A stretch of DNA of 64,000 bases, taken from contig NZ_JANUGU010000010.1 in assembly GCF_024753145.1 (NCBI RefSeq), positions 1-64,000 on the forward strand. Reading direction: 5' to 3'. The position numbers were made by a program, and so were the translations under genes. The notes beneath the pieces were generated by a model, which saw only the letters and a list, made by a program, of their open reading frames with translations, was not told the DNA's origin and searched no databases. Position 1 is the first letter of the stretch; every line of letters starts with the position of its first letter. Of the stretch, positions 34,804 through 44,296 are shown one piece after another. The DNA is from Massilia terrae (lineage in GTDB: Bacteria > Pseudomonadota > Gammaproteobacteria > Burkholderiales > Burkholderiaceae_D).

Positions 34804-37800
34804 ATGAAGAAAAAAATCGCCAAACCTAGTAAAGCAACAATATCTAAATTAAACGGCAGAGCGAATTATGCGAAATGGATGGCGATGGCATGCTTATTAA
34901 CATTCGCTGACAAAAGCCTTGCCCAATCCGACACCACGAGTTTTTTGGAATTGTCCAGCCGGATTAAAGCCCCCAATGCAGTTGCAAAAATTGGCGCAGA
35001 CCTGTTTGGGGATCAGTCCAACCTTTATAACGGTAGTCTGCAGTTCGTCCAGATTGATGTCGACCTGCCGGGGAACAACTCGCTGAAGGTCATGGCAGGG
35101 CGCAGGCTTCTTGCTGGGGTCGACAATCGCGGTTCTAGAGCTTTTGGTTTCTGGGACCTCGAAATTCCGCATCTGCACGGAATGTTCTCGTATAAATTGG
35201 GGTGGCAGTCACCATACAGCACGGGTGCGCGATGCTCGAACTTCGGGCCACCGCCGAGCGTATCCGGTACAAACAATATAGGTGCTTGGGATCCTGAGGA
35301 GTACTGGCAGGGTAATTTCATGTATATCCCCGGTGTTGGGGATCAATTACTTCTACAACGTTCGCAGAATAATACCGTCGCGCCAGGGGCGGTGGCGAGC
35401 TATCCGGTTGTTACCGCAAAATCTTGGTCATTAAGCTGTCTCTCGACCCTCGCGAATGACAGCACGCAGGGAGAAGGCTTCCTTGCGGTGGCGCCAGACG
35501 GAACACAATATCGCTTTGACCAGATCGTTTCGTTTCCAGCATTAGGCTTGAGAAAGTCCCAGACCAGCGGTCTCTCGGCACCAACGGGAGGGGCAACTTC
35601 GCAATCTTCCACCGTGGGGAGCGGGCCGGCGCCCGGCGGTGAACCGTCAGTTCCGAATGTGTCAGGGAGTATTCTGTTGCAACGGAAAGAGGTCTGGCTC
35701 CTTCCCACCAAGATCACGGACCGTTTCGGAAATTACGTTACCTACACTTACGATACGACCAATCCGGGTAATTTGCTATCGATCACTGCCTCTGACGGAC
35801 GGCAGCTGACTTTTACCTACAACAGCGCTGTTACCGGAAGTGCGGCTGCCATTGCCAGTGTCTCTGATGGCACAAGGTCATGGACATACAACTACCATAA
35901 TACAGGCTTCGTTAGCCTCGACAGCGTAGTACTGCCAGATAGCTCGAGCTGGAGCTTTGCAAATACCGATACGTTGATAGGCGACGTATTGACGAGCGGA
36001 GGGCCAAGTTGCGAGGGATACAATTTTTCCAGCGGCCCTAAAACGGGCAGCATGGTTCATCCATCGGGGGCGGTCGGCACTTTTACGGTTACTCCGACGC
36101 TGCATGGCCGATCAAACGTTCTCAAACAGTGCAATATGACGGCCGACGGATATCAGGTCCCGGTTACGCCAAAATATTTCTTCTCAAATTCACTGACACA
36201 AAAATTGATCACCGGGCCAGGCTTGCCGAGTATGAGCTGGAGCTATGCCTACAGCGACGCTACGCAAGATGCGAGCTGGTCTGATTGCACGACCTGTAAA
36301 AGTACTAAATCCGTGAACGTGACGGACCCGGCTGGGAATGTGACTGTATATACCTATGGCAATCGCTATGGCGAATCTGAAGGGCTACTTCAGCAAGTCG
36401 ATGTCGGGTGGAATGGTTCAAGTGCGCTCCAGACCAAAAGCAATCAATATCGTGCCGCAGGAAGCGGCCCGTACCCAGACACCGCGGGCTATTCGAATGT
36501 TTCGTCAGCGGGCGATAGTGACCAACTACAGCGCCATAGGCCCCTCGAAAAAACCACGTTCACCCAGCAGGGCACGAACTTCACCTGGCAAGTAAACGCT
36601 TGGGACACGACCATCAGTCTGCCACGTCCGGTGAATGTGACACGATCCAGTACGCTTGGGTATTCACGCACGGAAAGCATCGCGTACTCAGACAATCTTG
36701 CGAAGTATGTGCTTAGCCAGACCGCTTCAGTTTCCGTGCCAGCACTGAGCGTAACAATGGTGTCGAACACCTATGACCCTTCGACTGCGACGCTGAAGTC
36801 TGTGAGCCATTTTGGTCATCTCGACCAGACCTTCGCCTATAACGCGGATGGGACCCTATATACCAAGCAAGATGGCAACAACTACGTCACGACGTACACA
36901 AACTACAAACGCGGCATCCCGCAAAATATCAGTTATCCGAATGGTACTGCGGAGAGTGCCGTCGTTAATAACATTGGATTGATCACGTCCTTTACCAACG
37001 CGGCCGGCAGCGTATTTGGGTACGGCTATGATGCCCTAGGACGTCTCACTTCGATTACGTATCCATCCGCAGATACTGTCGCGTGGAGCCCGACGACGGT
37101 CACTTTCTCGAAGGCGTCCACTGCATATAACGATCTGGCGGCCGGCCACTGGCAACAGGAAATCGTGACCGGCACCGGGCACACGGTGTACCACTATGAT
37201 GGGTTTTGGAGACCCGTCTACACTGATCGCTGGGACGCGAACAATTCCGCTGGAACCCGTCGCATCGTCAAATACCAATATGATTTCAACGGGAACACGA
37301 CATTCGAGTCCTATCCTCAGCGCAGTGCGGCATCCACCACGACTGGTGTTGCATCTACCTTCGATGCCTTGTCCCGCCCGCTGACGGTTAGCAGCGATAG
37401 CGAGCTCGGTACGCTCACTTCTTCGTATTCATACAATAGCGGTTTCCAGAGCAGCCATACCGATAACCGCAGCCACCATACGGCGTATGGCTATCAGGCG
37501 TTTGATCAACCGGTAACCGATGCGATCACGTCGATCCAGTCCGAAGAAAACGTTAACGTCAATATTTCCAGAGATGTATTCGGCAAGGCGCTTTCGATCA
37601 CCCGCACGGACGGGACGAAAACCGAGACGAAGAATTATGTCTACGACGGGTATCAGCGCTTGTGCAAGACGATCGAGCCGGAAACCAAGGCCACGATCCA
37701 AGATTATGATGGGGCGAATAATGTCCAGTGGCGTGCACCGGGACAGAATCTCCTGTCGACTACCAGTTGCGATACAAGTTCGGTTCCCGCCGCGAGCAAA

Positions 37801-38793
37801 ATAACTTATGGCTACAACGCCGTTAATCAGCTTACCTCGACGACGTATGGTGACAATAGCCCATCGATCTCGATCAACTACACCGGCGACGGGTTGCCCT
37901 ACACGGTCTCATCCAACGGAGCTGTCTGGACCTACACCTACAACAAGCGCCGGCTGAACGAACGCGAAAGCCTCGTATATGGCAGCGCTACCTACAACAT
38001 CGACCGCCAATACGACGCGAACGGTTCAGTGTCCCAACTGACTTATCCGGTGGATGGTCTGAAGGTGACATACGCACCCAACGCCCTGGGTGAGCCAACC
38101 CAGGTCGGTACCTATGCTACCGGAATCACTCGCTATCCGAACGGGGCTGTCGCGACCTTTACCTATGGTAATGGCATCGCCCATTCGACGACCCAGAACG
38201 CGCGCGGCTTACCGGGCTTGGTCACGGACACAAACGTCATCAAGGACCAATATACCTATGACGAGAACGCTAACGTTTCGGGAATTAGCGACCAGCTTCA
38301 AAGCTTGTCTACTCGGACCATGCTTTATGACGGGCTGGATCGGCTCAAGACGGTCAGCGCACCGAGCATGTGGGGAACGGCAAGCTATACCTACGATGGC
38401 CTGGACAATCTTACCTCGACCACCATTACCACTGGATCCTCGGCACGTACGCTCAATCACAATTTCGATCCAACCACGAACCTTTTAAGTAGTACTACGA
38501 ACGGACCGGCAGCCTTTAACTTTGCTTATCAATATGATGCCCGAGGCAATATTACGACCCGTGGTGCTCAAAGCTATACCTTCGACCTCGGAAACCGCAT
38601 GTCCGCAGCGCCAGGTCGCGCGACTTACACCTACGACGGATGGGGGCGTCGCTCAACTGTTGTAGGTACCGACGGACAAACTCGGGTGCAGGTCTACAGT
38701 CGGGTGGGTCAATTGTTATACACAACCGCCGGTACTGCATCGCCAACCAAATTTATCTATCTCGATAATCACGTGATTGCGGAGGTTAAATAA
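34804..38793 (+). CDS. Exported Rhs/YD-repeat protein, N-terminal half of split Rhs
   Basis: 1329 aa from ATG 34804 (MKKKIAKPSK). Basic N-terminus and a hydrophobic stretch (YAKWMAMACLLTFADKSLAQ) form a Sec-type signal with a plausible cut after SLAQ near residue 40. The body is a long array of YD/Rhs repeats from ~residue 300 on (for example NYVTYTYDTTNPGNLLSIT, FGYGYDALGRLTSITYPS, ANGSVSQLTYPVDGLKVTY, YTYDENANVSGISDQLQS, YDARGNITTRGAQSYTFD), building the hollow beta cocoon of Rhs/Tc proteins. It stops at KFIYLDNHVIAEVK, exactly where a normal Rhs continues into YxHTDxLGSP. That continuation is in the next ORF. Stop and next start share one base (TAATG), so translation should be coupled. Confidence 0.9.
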   Translation: MKKKIAKPSKATISKLNGRANYAKWMAMACLLTFADKSLAQSDTTSFLELSSRIKAPNAVAKIGADLFGDQSNLYNGSLQFVQIDVDLPGNNSLKVMAGRRLLAGVDNRGSRAFGFWDLEIPHLHGMFSYKLGWQSPYSTGARCSNFGPPPSVSGTNNIGAWDPEEYWQGNFMYIPGVGDQLLLQRSQNNTVAPGAVASYPVVTAKSWSLSCLSTLANDSTQGEGFLAVAPDGTQYRFDQIVSFPALGLRKSQTSGLSAPTGGATSQSSTVGSGPAPGGEPSVPNVSGSILLQRKEVWLLPTKITDRFGNYVTYTYDTTNPGNLLSITASDGRQLTFTYNSAVTGSAAAIASVSDGTRSWTYNYHNTGFVSLDSVVLPDSSSWSFANTDTLIGDVLTSGGPSCEGYNFSSGPKTGSMVHPSGAVGTFTVTPTLHGRSNVLKQCNMTADGYQVPVTPKYFFSNSLTQKLITGPGLPSMSWSYAYSDATQDASWSDCTTCKSTKSVNVTDPAGNVTVYTYGNRYGESEGLLQQVDVGWNGSSALQTKSNQYRAAGSGPYPDTAGYSNVSSAGDSDQLQRHRPLEKTTFTQQGTNFTWQVNAWDTTISLPRPVNVTRSSTLGYSRTESIAYSDNLAKYVLSQTASVSVPALSVTMVSNTYDPSTATLKSVSHFGHLDQTFAYNADGTLYTKQDGNNYVTTYTNYKRGIPQNISYPNGTAESAVVNNIGLITSFTNAAGSVFGYGYDALGRLTSITYPSADTVAWSPTTVTFSKASTAYNDLAAGHWQQEIVTGTGHTVYHYDGFWRPVYTDRWDANNSAGTRRIVKYQYDFNGNTTFESYPQRSAASTTTGVASTFDALSRPLTVSSDSELGTLTSSYSYNSGFQSSHTDNRSHHTAYGYQAFDQPVTDAITSIQSEENVNVNISRDVFGKALSITRTDGTKTETKNYVYDGYQRLCKTIEPETKATIQDYDGANNVQWRAPGQNLLSTTSCDTSSVPAASKITYGYNAVNQLTSTTYGDNSPSISINYTGDGLPYTVSSNGAVWTYTYNKRRLNERESLVYGSATYNIDRQYDANGSVSQLTYPVDGLKVTYAPNALGEPTQVGTYATGITRYPNGAVATFTYGNGIAHSTTQNARGLPGLVTDTNVIKDQYTYDENANVSGISDQLQSLSTRTMLYDGLDRLKTVSAPSMWGTASYTYDGLDNLTSTTITTGSSARTLNHNFDPTTNLLSSTTNGPAAFNFAYQYDARGNITTRGAQSYTFDLGNRMSAAPGRATYTYDGWGRRSTVVGTDGQTRVQVYSRVGQLLYTTAGTASPTKFIYLDNHVIAEVK

Positions 38794-41267
38794 TGAGTGC
38801 CTTCGCCATGCGATTACTGATGCGCACGAGCGCGCGTGCTTATAGCCACCTGAGTCGGACATTGCATGCTGCCTTGCTGATCGGTCTGCTGATTTCGCTG
38901 ATCTTCTTGAGCAGGCTGGCCAGCGCCCAGACCACGCCGGTTGCGCCGCCGGTTCCACCTCCCGGAAGTGGCAACCAGGCGTCCGTTGTTAGTTATTCCG
39001 TGCCAACCAGCATGCAGGCAGGCAGTAGCTATACGGTTTCGGTGACGATGAAAAACACAGGTGATACGACGTGGTCTGAAGACACGGTATATCCCTATCG
39101 GCTCGCAAATGCTGACGATAGCTACACTTGGGGCCTCAATCGAGTTCTCCTGAATGGTGCCGTTGTTTATCCCGGCGACATGTGGACCTTCTCATTCCAG
39201 GTGACGGCACCTTCGACGGCCGGCACTTATTACTTTACTTGGGGAATGTTGGCGGAAGGCTGGGAACGGTTCGGTAGTCAAGTAAATCTTGCTGTGACGG
39301 TTTCGCAGCCAACTCCGGTGTACAACGCGCAGATTACGGGGCTAAGCATTCCAGCCTCGATGAATCCCGGTTCCACCTATAACGTATCGGTGACCCTGCA
39401 AAACACGGGTAACGTAACCTGGAGCCAGGCTAGCGGTTATCGTCTTGGTTCGACCAGTCCGGATGATAACCTTACATGGGGCCTAAAGCGGGTCGAAATG
39501 CCGGTTTCCACGGTGGCCCCAGGGTCCAGCACGACCTTCAACTTCCAGGTCACCGCCCCCACCACAGGAGGCAGCTACCTGTTCGACTGGGGCATGCTTT
39601 GGGAGTACAACTTCAGGTTCGGTGGCACCACCAATACGACAGTGACTGTCGTCGCGAAGCCGACCATCAGTGTCTCGACGCCCGCGCTGGTGGCCGGGCA
39701 GACTGTCACGCAAAGCTGGACCACGTCCAATGCGACCTCGCTGACGCACGTGTGTACTGCTGCCGGCACCGGCTACAACGTGAACGAGTCGCTCGCGGTG
39801 AACAGTTCGCGTTCGATCACGCCATCGTCAGCCTGGGTCGGCTACCCGTCTAGCTGCACCTGGACTGCGACCGGGCCCGGCGGAACCACGACCTATAACG
39901 AGACGATGACAACGGCAGCCGGGACACCGCAGCCGACCATCAGTGTTTCGACGCCTGCGCTAGTGGCCGGACAGACTGTTACCCAAAGCTGGAACACGAC
40001 AAATGCTACCTCGCTGACACACGTGTGCACTGCCTCGGGCACCGGCTATAACGTCAACGAGTCAGTCGCAGTGAACGGTTCGCGTTCGATCACCCCATCG
40101 TCGGCCTGGGTGGGCTACCCATCGAGCTGCACCTGGACCGCGACCGGCAGCGGCGGCACCACGACCTACAGCGAGACGATGACGACGACTGCGCCGACGC
40201 CGCAGCCGACGATCAGTGTCTCGACGCCTGCGCTTGTGGCGGGGCAGACTGTTACGCAAAGCTGGAGTACGACCAACGCGACTTCGTTGACGCACGTTTG
40301 CACCGCCTCGGGCACCGGTTATAGCGTGAACGAGTCGGTAGCGGTCAGCGGTTCGCGTTCGATCACGCCATCGTCGGCCTGGGTGGGCTACCCGTCGAGC
40401 TGCACCTGGACCGCGTCCGGTAGTGGCGGCACCGCGACGTATTCGGAGACGATGACGACCACGCAGCCGTCAAGCAGCAGCGTGACCTATATTCATACCG
40501 ATGCCTTGGGCAGTCCAGTGGCACGCACCGACGCCTCGGGCAACCTGATCAGCCGCACGACTTATGAGCCTTACGGGTATGTCTCGTCGGGCGCAACACC
40601 GGACATCGGGTTCACGGGCCACGTGAACGACGCCGATACGGGGCTGACGTACATGCAGCAGCGGTACTATGATCCGGTGGCGGGACGGTTCTTGAGCATT
40701 GATCCGGTGACGACGGATGCGAACACCGGCGACGGCTTTAATCGATTCGGATATGCACGCCAGAATCCCTTTGGGTATGTTGATCCTGATGGGCGAGATG
40801 AGGAACCGATCCAAACAGTCACGATTACGGCAAAGCGGCCGCCGCCTCCACCGCCTCCACCGCCTTCACCGGCTGCGTCTCCTCCGCCGCTGCCCCAGCC
40901 GCGGCAAGTGCAACCACGGCCCGCGCCGATTTCATTTTTCGATTCGAGGTGTACTAATACGAACAAGAGCTACCTGAAAAGGGTCATGGACAACTACAAC
41001 ACGACAATGGACGCAGCTTCTCCAAGTTGGACGAATATACCGGGCGCAAACCCTATGGTGACTTTATCAGCCGGCGGCGTTGCGCCCCTCATCGGTGGCC
41101 TCTCTTGGGGCCAGGCCGCCGCCTATGCTGGTACGAACTTGGCGGCTAACGCTTACACGGCCGCGGCAATGACTTCTGTCGCCACCTCGGTCCTTGTAAA
41201 GGGCGCCTTTGCGACGGGCGCATTGGCCGGATCATTTGTGAGCCCTTGGGTAATATGTCCTCAATAG
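38793..41267 (+). CDS. Exported FW-domain / Rhs-core protein with variable C-terminal tip
   Basis: 824 aa. N-terminal signal (LLIGLLISLIFLSRLASAQ, cut near residue 47). Residues ~60-175 and ~177-288 are two Ig-like domains with the spaced Trp pattern of NBR1-type FW domains (TGDTTWSEDT, TWGLNRV, WTFSFQV, FTWGM). Residues ~289-562 are three 91-aa repeats (TISVSTPALVAGQTVTQSW...SSCTWTA). Residues ~562-668 are the Rhs core-associated domain (YIHTDALGSPVARTD, GLTYMQQRYYDPVAGRF, YARQNPFGYVDPDGRDE). After a run of nine prolines comes a ~130-aa unique tip (SFFDSRCTNTNKS ... GALAGSFVSPWVICPQ) with a Gly/Ala-rich hydrophobic end, possibly a membrane-active toxin. It supplies the piece missing from the upstream Rhs protein. 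Confidence 0.88.
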   Translation: MSAFAMRLLMRTSARAYSHLSRTLHAALLIGLLISLIFLSRLASAQTTPVAPPVPPPGSGNQASVVSYSVPTSMQAGSSYTVSVTMKNTGDTTWSEDTVYPYRLANADDSYTWGLNRVLLNGAVVYPGDMWTFSFQVTAPSTAGTYYFTWGMLAEGWERFGSQVNLAVTVSQPTPVYNAQITGLSIPASMNPGSTYNVSVTLQNTGNVTWSQASGYRLGSTSPDDNLTWGLKRVEMPVSTVAPGSSTTFNFQVTAPTTGGSYLFDWGMLWEYNFRFGGTTNTTVTVVAKPTISVSTPALVAGQTVTQSWTTSNATSLTHVCTAAGTGYNVNESLAVNSSRSITPSSAWVGYPSSCTWTATGPGGTTTYNETMTTAAGTPQPTISVSTPALVAGQTVTQSWNTTNATSLTHVCTASGTGYNVNESVAVNGSRSITPSSAWVGYPSSCTWTATGSGGTTTYSETMTTTAPTPQPTISVSTPALVAGQTVTQSWSTTNATSLTHVCTASGTGYSVNESVAVSGSRSITPSSAWVGYPSSCTWTASGSGGTATYSETMTTTQPSSSSVTYIHTDALGSPVARTDASGNLISRTTYEPYGYVSSGATPDIGFTGHVNDADTGLTYMQQRYYDPVAGRFLSIDPVTTDANTGDGFNRFGYARQNPFGYVDPDGRDEEPIQTVTITAKRPPPPPPPPPSPAASPPPLPQPRQVQPRPAPISFFDSRCTNTNKSYLKRVMDNYNTTMDAASPSWTNIPGANPMVTLSAGGVAPLIGGLSWGQAAAYAGTNLAANAYTAAAMTSVATSVLVKGAFATGALAGSFVSPWVICPQ
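39660..40478 (+). repeat. Three tandem 273-bp coding repeats (91 aa)
   Basis: Units start near 39660, 39933 and 40206. They are close to identical in protein and differ mainly at silent sites. Each begins TISVSTPALVAGQ and holds two Cys (HVCTA, SSCTW) that may form a disulfide in an Ig-like fold. They separate the FW domains from the Rhs core. Confidence 0.9.
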
Positions 41268-41277
41268 GAACAACGTC

Positions 41278-41532
41278 ATGCTCTTCAAACACTTTCCACC
41301 TCCGCCGAAGATGTCAAGAAATCAGTATCTCCGCTATCGATTGCGTCTGCTGTTATTGTGTCTGGTGTGGCTAGCCGGAATTTCGGTAGCTGCCTTCTTC
41401 TGGGACAGGCTTCATGTTGTGATAAAAGGTCTTCTTGCTATCTGTGGACTTGTGTTTGTTCCAGATATAGGAATCGTTGAACAATTGTTTATTTCGTACG
41501 AGAAATACACACGAGAAGGCCTTCGTTGTTGA
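41278..41532 (+). CDS. Small membrane protein, candidate immunity to the Rhs tip
   Basis: 84 aa, 10 bp after the Rhs stop, with AGGAAC upstream. A basic N-terminus is followed by two TM helices (LLLLCLVWLAGISVAAFFW; VVIKGLLAICGLVFVPDIGI). No family recognised. Position directly behind an Rhs tip is where immunity genes are found, and a membrane location would suit a membrane-active tip. This is inference from position and topology only. Confidence 0.6.
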   Translation: MLFKHFPPPPKMSRNQYLRYRLRLLLLCLVWLAGISVAAFFWDRLHVVIKGLLAICGLVFVPDIGIVEQLFISYEKYTREGLRC

Positions 41533-42315
41533 AAGTGCTGCGGCAATGGATTTGCGCTCAAACAGATCCACGAGCGCTGCACGGGCCCCGACGACCTCTG
41601 CGCTCGCGCGCCGCGCCATCTGAGCGGCTGCGGTGGCGGCTTGCATTCTGTTGAACCCCCGCCGTCTTCCAGTCCATTAGCAAACAAGCAAACAAACAGC
41701 TTGCCTCGCGCGTGCGCGCGAGCCAAAATCGCGTCTAGGGAAAAACCGTGGAGGTCATCAGCAACAAAGTAATCTGTTGGCATAGGTCTCACTTTGCATC
41801 CGCGGAGCGCGCCGGAACATGCGCTGTCTCCAAAGAGACTGTCGGCAAGACATGCGAAGCCCTTTGAGCGCATTAGGAAAAGTTTACGACAAGTGACCGA
41901 CCGTTCGCAACGCATCAGGGACGTGCGCGCCAGTGGTGCTCACTTGAGATGTCGAGCTGGACGAGCGCAACGGCCTAGTCATGCTTGGCCGCCGTCATCA
42001 CGGGCGGTGACATCGGCCTAACGTTGGGCAGCACGTGCTCGGCCACAACAACCGTAAATGATGGCACTGACCAGCGTTGGCGTGCTCAAAGGGCCGACTG
42101 CAAGCTTCAGCACTGTTGGTCTAGTCCGAAGCCTCCTTTCTACTGACGGGTCATGCGTTCAGTTTAAGCCGCTCAACTAAGTCGCACTTTACTTGCGGCT
42201 TGAGGTTCCTGCGGCCTGAACGATCAATCCCAAACCTCAAAGCAGCTATCTCGCACTGTGCTAATCTAATAGCTCCGCGACCTGACAGGGGCTCGTTAAG
42301 CAGAAGGTGAGCTAG
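41533..42315. other. Gap after Rhs, no supported gene
   Basis: Minus-strand frame 41412-41915 overlaps the small membrane gene and is Arg/Ser/Pro-rich without a family; I treat it as a shadow. No orphan Rhs tip could be recognised here. Confidence 0.3.
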
Positions 42316-42582
42316 ATGACCATGGCAGCTTGGATACTACTGGCTTTAGGCACAGCGACCCTTTGCCTGGATGCCTATGCCATACGCAAGATATATGTCT
42401 CAGAACTGTACGAAACGCATCAATTTGTGGCGCAGGGCGCGATGATCCTGTTTGTGCCGGTTCTGGGGGCCCTTCTTTCACTCTGCGTATGCCACGAAAG
42501 TACTTCTCTCTCTCAAAAGCCACCTGTCGACCTTGTTCAAGATATAGACGGGACATGCAGCGACATCGACTACCATGGATGA
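42316..42582 (+). CDS. Second small membrane protein
   Basis: 88 aa from ATG 42316, with AAGGTGAG upstream. Two TM helices (AAWILLALGTATLCLDAYAI; GAMILFVPVLGALLSLCVC) and a short acidic cytoplasmic tail. Size and topology resemble the 84-aa protein behind the Rhs gene, although the sequences are not obviously alike. It could be an orphan immunity protein left from an earlier Rhs tip. It ends 20 bp before IS1182 copy 2, so its 3' surroundings were altered by that insertion. Confidence 0.5.
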   Translation: MTMAAWILLALGTATLCLDAYAIRKIYVSELYETHQFVAQGAMILFVPVLGALLSLCVCHESTSLSQKPPVDLVQDIDGTCSDIDYHG

Positions 42583-42602
42583 GCCTGGCAACGGCCGCTC
42601 CT

Positions 42603-44296
42603 AGTCCAGGCTGTGGAAAAACACAAAACTACGGATTGAGGGCGCCTGCAAAGTAGCCAAGGCCAATTGAGAAGCGCGCTGTGGCGCCTCGCAGACTTGC
42701 GAAAATTGCGGTCGACCTTTTCGACAGAGCCAGCAACATCGCGTCCCAAACGGTTGCATATCGGCGCAAAATTCGGGCGTAAGCCCTGATCGCCTTTATC
42801 ATGTCCGCCATGCCCAGCAGTGCCAGCAAACGTCGGAAGTTATAGGCCAGAACATGCAGGCTCATCTCGGTCTTCACGCGTTCCAGTCCTTTCGTCAGGA
42901 AGTGCGTGGCGCCCATCCGGGCCTTGATCGTGCCGTACGGATGCTCAGCTGACGAGCGACGGATGCGCATCACGTCGGGATTTTCGTCGAGGCGGGCCTG
43001 CATCTCGTCGAGCACGTCCTGATGCTCCCAGCGGGTCACCCGTCTATTCTGGCTCGGCGTGCAGCGGTCCTTGAGCGCGCAACCCTTGCAGTTCGAGCTC
43101 CAGTACCGGCGATTCGTCATCCCGTTTTCGATGGTCGTAAAGCGATAGATTAGCGATTGGCCGGCTGGACAGCGGTATTCGTTCTTGTCCCGGTCGTAGA
43201 TGAAATCGGCCTTGTTGAATAGGCCGTCGGCCTTGGCGTTGGACGTCTTCGTATTCGGCACTAGGGCAGTGATACCAGCTTCCCGACAGGCCAGGATTTC
43301 CTCACCCTTGAAGTAGCCGCGGTCGGCGATCGCGGTCATGGTCGGGGTGCCGATCGCGGTGCGCGCCTTGCCGGCCATGCCGGACAACTGGTCGCGGTCG
43401 CTGCCATTGTTCGTCACCTCGTGCTCGACGATCAGGTGGTGTTTGGCGTCGACGGCCGTCTGCACGTTGTAGCCGACCATGCCGCTACCGCGCGTCATCA
43501 TCGAGCGCGAATCCGGATCGCTCAAGAAAATCTGCGTCTCGCCCGTCTCTTCCAGCCTGGCCTCGATCTGCTTAAGCGCGCCCAACTGGGATTTCAATGC
43601 CGCGATCTTGTCGTTGAGACGCACGCTTTTCGATTGGGCGGCGCCAGGCTCCTGGCGGTCGGCCGTGTCGAGCTCGGCCAGGTAACGGCCGATGTTCGCC
43701 TCGATCTCCTGCATCCTGCGCTTGAGCTTGGCATCGGTGAAGTTCCGATCACTGCTGTTAACGGCCTTGAACTTGCTGCCATCGATCGCCACGACCGCGT
43801 CCGAAAACAGATCCAGCTGCTGGCACACGACCACGAACTGGCGGCACACATTGCGGATGGCCTTGCCGTTGTCCTTGCGGAAGTTGGCGATCGTCTTGTA
43901 GTCGGGGCTCAAGCGCCGCGTCAGCCACATCAGCTCCACATTGCGCTGGGCTTCGCGCTCGAGCCGGCGGCTCGACTGGATGCGATTGAGGTAGCCATAA
44001 ATGTAGAGCTTGATAAGCACGGTTGGGTGATATGCCGGGCGGCCTGTTTTTGCCGGCTGCACACGTCCGAATCCAAGCCTGGCAAGATCGAGCTCATCGA
44101 CAAAGATGTCGACCACGCGCACCGGATTCTCCTCGTCCACGTAGTCGTCCAGATGCTCGGGAAGCAGCGAACCTTGCCCGCGATCCTGGCCTTCGATAAA
44201 ACGCTTCATGGGGCATCCATATCGATGAGATATTAACTCAACGTTTACCCGGCCGATCCCGTTTACCTTACCCAACGTTTTTACACGGCCTGGGCC
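42603..44296 (-). mobile_element. IS1182-family insertion sequence, copy 2 (intact)
   Basis: ~1.69 kb. The right end (reverse-complemented GGCCCAGGCCGTGTAAAAAC) and the left end (AGTCCAGGCTGTGGAAAAAC) are imperfect inverted repeats of the same type as copy 1. No obvious target duplication. Opposite orientation to copy 1, 26 kb away, so recombination between them would invert the secretion/Rhs block. Confidence 0.8.
42629..44212 (-). CDS. IS1182-family transposase
   Basis: 527 aa from MKRFIEGQDRG (ATG 44212); the frame stays open to 44275, but copy 1 supports the inner start. N-terminal DUF772-type domain (GRPAYHPTVLIKLYIYGYLNR, LTRRLSPDYKTIANFRK), DDE catalytic region (VVAIDGSKFKAVNSSDRN; AIADRGYFKGEE; SAEHPYGTIKARMGATHFL) and the Cys cluster SNCKGCALKDRCTP. 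Uninterrupted, therefore potentially active and able to act on copy 1 in trans. Confidence 0.93.
   Translation of the reverse strand, partial: PMKRFIEGQDRGQGSLLPEHLDDYVDEENPVRVVDIFVDELDLARLGFGRVQPAKTGRPAYHPTVLIKLYIYGYLNRIQSSRRLEREAQRNVELMWLTRRLSPDYKTIANFRKDNGKAIRNVCRQFVVVCQQLDLFSDAVVAIDGSKFKAVNSSDRNFTDAKLKRRMQEIEANIGRYLAELDTADRQEPGAAQSKSVRLNDKIAALKSQLGALKQIEARLEETGETQIFLSDPDSRSMMTRGSGMVGYNVQTAVDAKHHLIVEHEVTNNGSDRDQLSGMAGKARTAIGTPTMTAIADRGYFKGEEILACREAGITALVPNTKTSNAKADGLFNKADFIYDRDKNEYRCPAGQSLIYRFTTIENGMTNRRYWSSNCKGCALKDRCTPSQNRRVTRWEHQDVLDEMQARLDENPDVMRIRRSSAEHPYGTIKARMGATHFLTKGLERVKTEMSLHVLAYNFRRLLALLGMADMIKAIRAYARILRRYATVWDAMLLALSKRSTAIFASLRGATARFSIGLGYFAGALNP

Noticed and set aside
39660..40478. 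Tandem repeat considered as CRISPR or non-coding repeat
   Set aside because: Units are 273 bp, in frame, and encode Ig-like repeats within an exported protein; there are no spacers.
41412..41915. 167-codon minus-strand ORF behind the Rhs gene as a possible orphan toxin
   Set aside because: It overlaps the small membrane gene antisense, has low-complexity composition and no motif.
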